Shown: positions 5,672-9,385 of the stretch, piece by piece
Layout: every line of letters starts with the position of its first letter
How positions within the stretch are numbered: the first letter of the stretch is position 1
DNA from: Rickettsiales bacterium
GTDB lineage: Bacteria; Pseudomonadota; Alphaproteobacteria; Rickettsiales; Deianiraeaceae
Assembly: GCA_947485035.1 (NCBI GenBank)
Contig: CANKQN010000029.1
Location: 1 to 9,385, forward strand
Direction of reading: 5' to 3'
DNA length: 9,385 nucleotides
Program-made: the position numbers and the translations under genes
The notes under the pieces: model-generated
Databases searched by the model: none
Seen by the model: the letters and a program-made list of their open reading frames with translations, nothing else
Told to the model about the DNA's origin: nothing

Positions 5672-6307
5672 TTATTTTTTTTCTGATTCAATTTTCGAAG
5701 GCTCGTTTTTTGAAGTTTCAAGTTCATTAAACAAATCTTTCATAGAATTCTCAGTTTGCGAAATTGTTTTCTGTGTAACACCAAAATCTTTCATACCCTT
5801 TACAAGATCGTCCGCCATTGACACAAGATACTCCTTAACAGCAGCAGATTCGATTACCATTTGAATATATAGCGTTCCGTCTGATGGACTTTGGTAGATA
5901 TTTTTGCGTTTTGCACCTGAAATTGGAACATCTTTTACGATGCTTTTTGTTGCCTGTGCGAAGTATTGGTCAACTGCTTCGGAGTTTTTTGAATCAGTTG
6001 AAACACCGGCGCGACGCATTGATTCCTTTGTTATTCTTGAAACGGAAGTTTGAATTTGTGCTGCCATATTTGCAACAGCATCAGATTCCGCTTGTGCTAT
6101 TTGCATTTTAATTCCACCAGCAGTTTTTGGAGCAATTCCAACTGAGGCAATTTTTCCTTCAATTGAAGGGTCAATTACCCATTCTGGAAGGTTTAATTGC
6201 GTTAACTTTCCTGTGTCTTGAAAAGATTTTTCCTGAGAATTTTTCGGTGTTCCGCAGGCTTGCAAAAGAGAAATTGAGGCAAGAAGCATTATGCTGATTT
6301 TTTTCAT
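5672..6307 (-). CDS. LPP20-like lipoprotein
   Basis: A 211-residue predicted lipoprotein. The N-terminus MKKISIMLLASISLLQAC has a positively charged start, a hydrophobic core and a lipobox ending at C18, with Q at -2, which is less common but tolerated. After a flexible linker, LPEWVIDPSIEGKIASVGIA (about 41-60) followed by an alanine-rich helix with the pattern 'A..A.S.A..NMA..I' (about 70-86) matches the LPP20/FlgT-N type fold: a W..P motif, then a glycine segment, then an A-rich helix. The C-terminal 30 residues are charged (NEPSKIESEKK) and probably disordered. Family members are membrane-attached; their molecular function is mostly unknown, and I can add none here. It lies 83 nt upstream of recA on the same strand. 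ATG 6307 is the natural start because the signal sequence begins there. Confidence 0.75.
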   Translation of the reverse strand: MKKISIMLLASISLLQACGTPKNSQEKSFQDTGKLTQLNLPEWVIDPSIEGKIASVGIAPKTAGGIKMQIAQAESDAVANMAAQIQTSVSRITKESMRRAGVSTDSKNSEAVDQYFAQATKSIVKDVPISGAKRKNIYQSPSDGTLYIQMVIESAAVKEYLVSMADDLVKGMKDFGVTQKTISQTENSMKDLFNELETSKNEPSKIESEKK

Positions 6308-6453
6308 AGTAAATACTAATCATTTTTTTGATACACAAACTATTTTTTTTATTTTGCAAGTTTTTTTTAATAAAAGTTGGATTTGATGTGAGTAAAATAT
6401 TGCATGCATATTATACTCCATGAAATTGGTGTGCTATATTGTGCAATAATTTC

Positions 6454-6483
6454 TTGACAATATAAATTATCAGCGAGTAGATA
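6454..6483 (+). promoter_or_regulatory. Candidate promoter of the amidotransferase-nuoF pair
   Basis: TTGACA (6454-6459) with TAGATA 18 bp downstream (6478-6483). Initiation near 6490 would leave a short leader before ATG 6507. The -35 is perfect, but the -10 matches only three of six positions; TATAAA at 6461-6466 with an upstream TTGTGC is an alternative. Confidence 0.3.
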
Positions 6484-6506
6484 CCCTCAAATTATTCACG
6501 ATACAA

Positions 6507-7337
6507 ATGTTGAAATTTTTAGTCCCTTGCGTCCTTGCATTTTCAAATTATGCCTTTTCTGCTGATAAAATCGTCGGAATTGTTATGTCTCGAACCGATT
6601 CCATTCCAACAAACGATGTTTCGGTGATGGATGTTGCAGGCAGACACGGTAAATATTTCGTTCGTGAACATTACGCAAACGCCCTGAAACAGCATTGCAA
6701 GGGTGTGCATGTTTTATTTCTTGATCCAAACCCCGAAAGCATCAAAAAATACGCTTCAATAATCGACGGACTGATAATTCCGGGCAACAACCCTGATATT
6801 AATCCAGAACTTTACGGTGAAAAGCCAATAATGAAACTTACTACAGAAAAATATCGCAACGAATTTGAAATGGGCTTGATACAAGCTCTTGCAAAAATGC
6901 AAAAACCTATACTTGGAATTTGCGGGGGACATCAAATAATTAACGTAACATTTGGCGGAACTCTTTGGCAAGACATTCCATCGCAAGTGAAAAAAGATAT
7001 AAAACACAGCACGGCAGATGTTGAAATTGTTTCACACGAAGTTGAAATTATGGGTGGAGTTCTTAAGGCTAATGCAGGTGGACAAAAACGCTACGCGGTA
7101 AATTCAATGCACCATCAGGCTGTGAAAAGAGTTGCAGAAGGCTTCTCGGCAATCGCACAAACTGACGACGGTGTCGTTGAAGCAATTCAAAAAAATAACT
7201 ATCCATTTATGGTCGGAATTCAATGGCACCCTGAATTTCAACTTTCAAAGTATGATGTCAAACTTTTTGAATCGTTCTGCTCAGCGGTGAAAACTGAAAA
7301 AAAGAAAACCCACATTAAAGGTCACTTGGAAAATTAA
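6507..7337 (+). CDS. Exported class-I glutamine amidotransferase / gamma-glutamyl hydrolase (peptidase C26, PuuD-like)
   Basis: A 276-residue protein of the peptidase C26 family, which includes gamma-glutamyl-GABA hydrolase PuuD and folate gamma-glutamyl hydrolases. The nucleophile elbow is GICGGHQ (137-143), with C139. The remaining triad residues are H241 and E243 in QWHPEF. DGLIIPGNNPDINPELYG (about 87-104) is the family's oxyanion-side block, and NSMHHQAV is also present. Cytoplasmic family members start near the segment KIVGIVMSRTD. Here about 18 residues precede it (MLKFLVPCVLAFSNYAFS), with a charge, a hydrophobic core and an A-F-S cleavage site, so it reads as a Sec signal peptide and the enzyme is probably periplasmic. 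The substrate is unknown; a gamma-glutamyl bond in a peptide or cell-wall fragment is a reasonable guess. nuoF follows after 10 nt. Confidence 0.85.
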   Translation: MLKFLVPCVLAFSNYAFSADKIVGIVMSRTDSIPTNDVSVMDVAGRHGKYFVREHYANALKQHCKGVHVLFLDPNPESIKKYASIIDGLIIPGNNPDINPELYGEKPIMKLTTEKYRNEFEMGLIQALAKMQKPILGICGGHQIINVTFGGTLWQDIPSQVKKDIKHSTADVEIVSHEVEIMGGVLKANAGGQKRYAVNSMHHQAVKRVAEGFSAIAQTDDGVVEAIQKNNYPFMVGIQWHPEFQLSKYDVKLFESFCSAVKTEKKKTHIKGHLEN

Positions 7338-7347
7338 TTAATCGCAA

Positions 7348-8628
7348 ATGTTCTTAAAAAAAGAAGATAGAATTTATAAAAATATTTATGGCCAAGGTTC
7401 GGTTGATTTGCAGTCCGCACTTGCAAGGGGCGATTGGCATCGTACAAAAGAATTTGTTAATATGGGCAAGGACTGTCTTATTGCGGCCGTAAAAACTTCT
7501 GGCTTGCGTGGTCGTGGTGGAGCAGGTTTTGCAACTGGCTTGAAATGGTCGTTTGTTCCGCCTCAAGAAAAGACAAAAAAACCACATTATCTTATAATAA
7601 ATGCTGACGAATCCGAACCAGGAACTTGCAAAGATCGTGAAATTCTTCGTCATGAACCACATAAAATTCTTGAAGGCGCATTAATTGCTTCGCGTGCGAT
7701 TGAAGCGAATGTGTGTTATATATACATCAGAGGTGAGTATGTTTATGAAGCAAATGTAATGGAAATAGCAATTACGGAAGCAAAAAATGCAGGACTTCTT
7801 GGCAAAAATGCCTGTGGTACAGGCTGGGATTTAGAAGTTTTTGTTCACAGAGGTGCTGGTGCCTACATTTGCGGAGAAGAAACTGCGATGATAGAATCAA
7901 TCGAAGGGAAGAAAGGCCAGCCTCGTTTAAAGCCACCATTTCCCGCATTGATTGGTCTTTATGGCTGTCCAACTGTTGTGAACAATGTGGAATCTATCGC
8001 TTCTGTTCCTGAAATTCTACGCAGGGGTCCAGAATGGTTTGCTTCAATTGGAAGAGCAAACAACCACGGAACAAAGCTTTTTTGCGTATCTGGTCACATA
8101 AACAACCCCTGTGTTTTTGAAGAAAATATGAGCATTCCTATGAAGGATTTAATCGAAAAACACGCGGGCGGAGTGATCGGCGGCTGGGATAATCTTCTTG
8201 CAATAATTCCGGGTGGATCATCTTGTCCATTAATTCCAGCGAAAAACTGCACGAATGCAATTATGGATTATGACGGCATGCGTGATGCAGGTTCAAGCCT
8301 TGGAACTGGCGGAATGATTGTTATTGCAAAGGAAATCAACGGTAAAAAAACGGACATCGTTAAGTGTATTTCACGAATTACGAAGTTCTACAAGCATGAA
8401 TCTTGCGGTCAGTGCACTCCGTGCCGCGAAGGTGTGAAATGGCTTTACGACCTAATCCACCGCATTGAACTTGGAAATTTCAAACGTAGCGAAGTTGATA
8501 AACTTGTTGAAATTACTAAAGGCATTGAAGGACACACAATCTGTGCTTTTGGAGACGCCGCCTCGTGGCCAATTCAAGCAATGGTTAAGCATTTTGGCGA
8601 GGAAATCAAACAAAGAGTCAGCGAATAA
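7348..8628 (+). CDS. nuoF: NADH-quinone oxidoreductase subunit F (NADH-binding subunit of complex I)
   Basis: A full-length 426-residue NuoF. It binds NADH and FMN and carries the N3 [4Fe-4S] cluster in the peripheral arm of complex I, passing electrons from NADH toward NuoE/NuoG clusters and quinone. Visible parts: [15 protein letters not shown] (53-67) for FMN and [17 protein letters not shown] (85-97), the glycine-rich [10 protein letters not shown] (169-178), and the cluster ligands C353, C356, C359 in SCGQCTPC with C399 in HTICAFGDA. All expected ligands are present. It is preceded by the C26 gene rather than nuoE and is not followed by nuoG, so the nuo genes are dispersed in this genome. 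ATG 7348 fits the family's usual N-terminus; no clear Shine-Dalgarno lies upstream. Confidence 0.98.
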   Translation: MFLKKEDRIYKNIYGQGSVDLQSALARGDWHRTKEFVNMGKDCLIAAVKTSGLRGRGGAGFATGLKWSFVPPQEKTKKPHYLIINADESEPGTCKDREILRHEPHKILEGALIASRAIEANVCYIYIRGEYVYEANVMEIAITEAKNAGLLGKNACGTGWDLEVFVHRGAGAYICGEETAMIESIEGKKGQPRLKPPFPALIGLYGCPTVVNNVESIASVPEILRRGPEWFASIGRANNHGTKLFCVSGHINNPCVFEENMSIPMKDLIEKHAGGVIGGWDNLLAIIPGGSSCPLIPAKNCTNAIMDYDGMRDAGSSLGTGGMIVIAKEINGKKTDIVKCISRITKFYKHESCGQCTPCREGVKWLYDLIHRIELGNFKRSEVDKLVEITKGIEGHTICAFGDAASWPIQAMVKHFGEEIKQRVSE

Positions 8629-8641
8629 TCCTCGCTCGCAA

Positions 8642-8660
8642 GCAAGGGTTATTCCCTTGC
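8642..8660. terminator. Hairpin between convergent nuoF and the type ISP gene
   Basis: GCAAGGG (8642-8648) and CCCTTGC (8654-8660) form a 7-bp stem with a 5-nt TTATT loop, 14 nt after the nuoF stop. Only CTTT follows on the + strand and no T-run follows on the - strand, so termination would be inefficient by the intrinsic mechanism. The position between two convergent ends supports a terminator role. Confidence 0.5.
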
Positions 8661-8681
8661 CTTTGCCGAATTTTATGCGGT

Positions 8682-9385
8682 TTATTCTGAAAATAACTCG
8701 TCAATTTTCTGGAAAATCTCATTAGTTTTGATAGAAACCGCTACAAGTCTTGGAATTAAATCTAGCAAATGTGCCTTCACTTCCTGCCAGTTGTAATCGT
8801 CCATTTGTGAAAGGAAAATCTCGTTTTCTTCTTTCATATCATACTTATACGGCGAAAAACAGTTATCCGAACAAACCCATTCAATTGGTGACTTTGAACC
8901 AATTTTGTAATCAAATGCTTCCTTTGGAATGCCTTTTAAAATGTGTTTGTCGTCCAAAATTACAAGCCCCTCCTCTTTTTTCACCTGCAATTTAATGTTC
9001 AGCTTTTCAAATCGCTTCAACGCCAGCAAGGTTGCTTCATCGTGCTGAATTTTCTGCGGAATTTCATAAAGTTCCAGCGGGAATTTCTCCGCTTCCTCAT
9101 AATTCAAATGCGTTTGTGCAAGTTCACGCCCCAAGGCGGAAAGCTCACGGAAGTTTTCCAGAAGTGGAATTCGTGGCAGGTCAACTTTCAAATTCTCGCG
9201 ATATTTCTCCTTATACTGCCCGCAATTCAAAACGGCGTAGCAATAATAAAAAACCTCCTCGTCGGTTACTGTTCCGTACTTTTCCTCAAAAATTTCCTTG
9301 CCAAAGGCGGTCAAATTTTGGCTTTGTGTTTCGCCGTCAAGGTAAGTGTGGAGGGGGATTGCATTAGTGCCTGCCGTCCCACTTG
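8682..9385 (-). CDS. Type ISP restriction-modification enzyme, C-terminal part (runs off the window)
   Basis: The frame is open from the right edge to TAA 8684-8682, giving about 234 residues of a longer protein; a TTG at 9314 is internal and not a start. The segment DEEVFYYCYAVLNCGQY, then KVDLPRIPL, LGRELAQTHLNYE and PKEAFDYKIGSKSPIEWV, is the characteristic C-terminal target-recognition region of type ISP enzymes such as LlaGI and LlaBIII, also seen in related single-chain helicase-methylases. Full-length members carry an Mrr-like nuclease, a helicase, an N6-adenine methylase and this specificity domain in roughly 1500 residues; only the last part is visible here. It would protect against phage or foreign DNA. 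Whether the rest is intact cannot be judged from this window. It converges on nuoF. Confidence 0.82.
   Translation of the reverse strand, partial: SGTAGTNAIPLHTYLDGETQSQNLTAFGKEIFEEKYGTVTDEEVFYYCYAVLNCGQYKEKYRENLKVDLPRIPLLENFRELSALGRELAQTHLNYEEAEKFPLELYEIPQKIQHDEATLLALKRFEKLNIKLQVKKEEGLVILDDKHILKGIPKEAFDYKIGSKSPIEWVCSDNCFSPYKYDMKEENEIFLSQMDDYNWQEVKAHLLDLIPRLVAVSIKTNEIFQKIDELFSE

Noticed and set aside
6171..6359. A 62-codon - frame overlapping the lipoprotein start
   Set aside because: It is out of frame with the lipoprotein signal sequence and lacks any recognisable feature.
9032..9367. A 111-codon + strand frame antisense to the type ISP gene
   Set aside because: The opposite strand has clear family similarity; the + frame has low-complexity, arginine- and serine-rich sequence typical of a shadow.

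Overview
This is an AT-rich stretch of bacterial chromosome. It is compact: convergent genes overlap at their stop codons, genes sit a few bases apart, and clear Shine-Dalgarno sequences are scarce. NuoF, RecA, PpiD, LapA-AcpS and the encoded-CCA tRNA-Ser all point to an alphaproteobacterium. The base composition, dispersed nuo gene and divergent housekeeping proteins suggest a host-associated, Rickettsiales- or Holosporales-like lineage. That placement is inferred from protein character, not from a search.

Layout, left half. A 3' gene tail on the + strand (1-75, possibly tpiA) runs into the convergent ppiD (59-1894, -), a membrane-anchored periplasmic chaperone. Upstream of ppiD on the same strand lies a glycosyltransferase-like gene (1983-3165, -) split into two frames at a run of seven A. 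It starts 17 nt after a tRNA-Ser(UGA) gene (3183-3270, -). A gene-poor stretch of about 460 bp (3271-3731) follows and holds a perfect 13-bp inverted repeat. Next is a + strand pair with overlapping stop and start: a LapA-like membrane protein and acpS, which activates acyl carrier protein.

Layout, right half. acpS converges on a - strand block read LPP20-like lipoprotein, recA, infA (6307 to 4318). Across a divergent intergenic region, the + strand carries an exported class-I glutamine amidotransferase (peptidase C26) and nuoF, 10 nt apart. nuoF ends at a small hairpin. Beyond it, on the - strand and running off the window, is the C-terminal part of a type ISP restriction-modification enzyme.

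Most of the window is housekeeping: envelope biogenesis (ppiD, lapA, acpS, lipoprotein), recombination and translation (recA, infA, tRNA-Ser) and respiration (nuoF). The accessory parts are the glycosyltransferase behind the tRNA and the type ISP enzyme. The points most worth checking are the A7 frame break in the glycosyltransferase, an unusual RecA whose L2 loop lacks the normally invariant phenylalanine, the exported C26 hydrolase beside nuoF, and the orphan inverted repeat. I did not find a clearly new multi-gene system.
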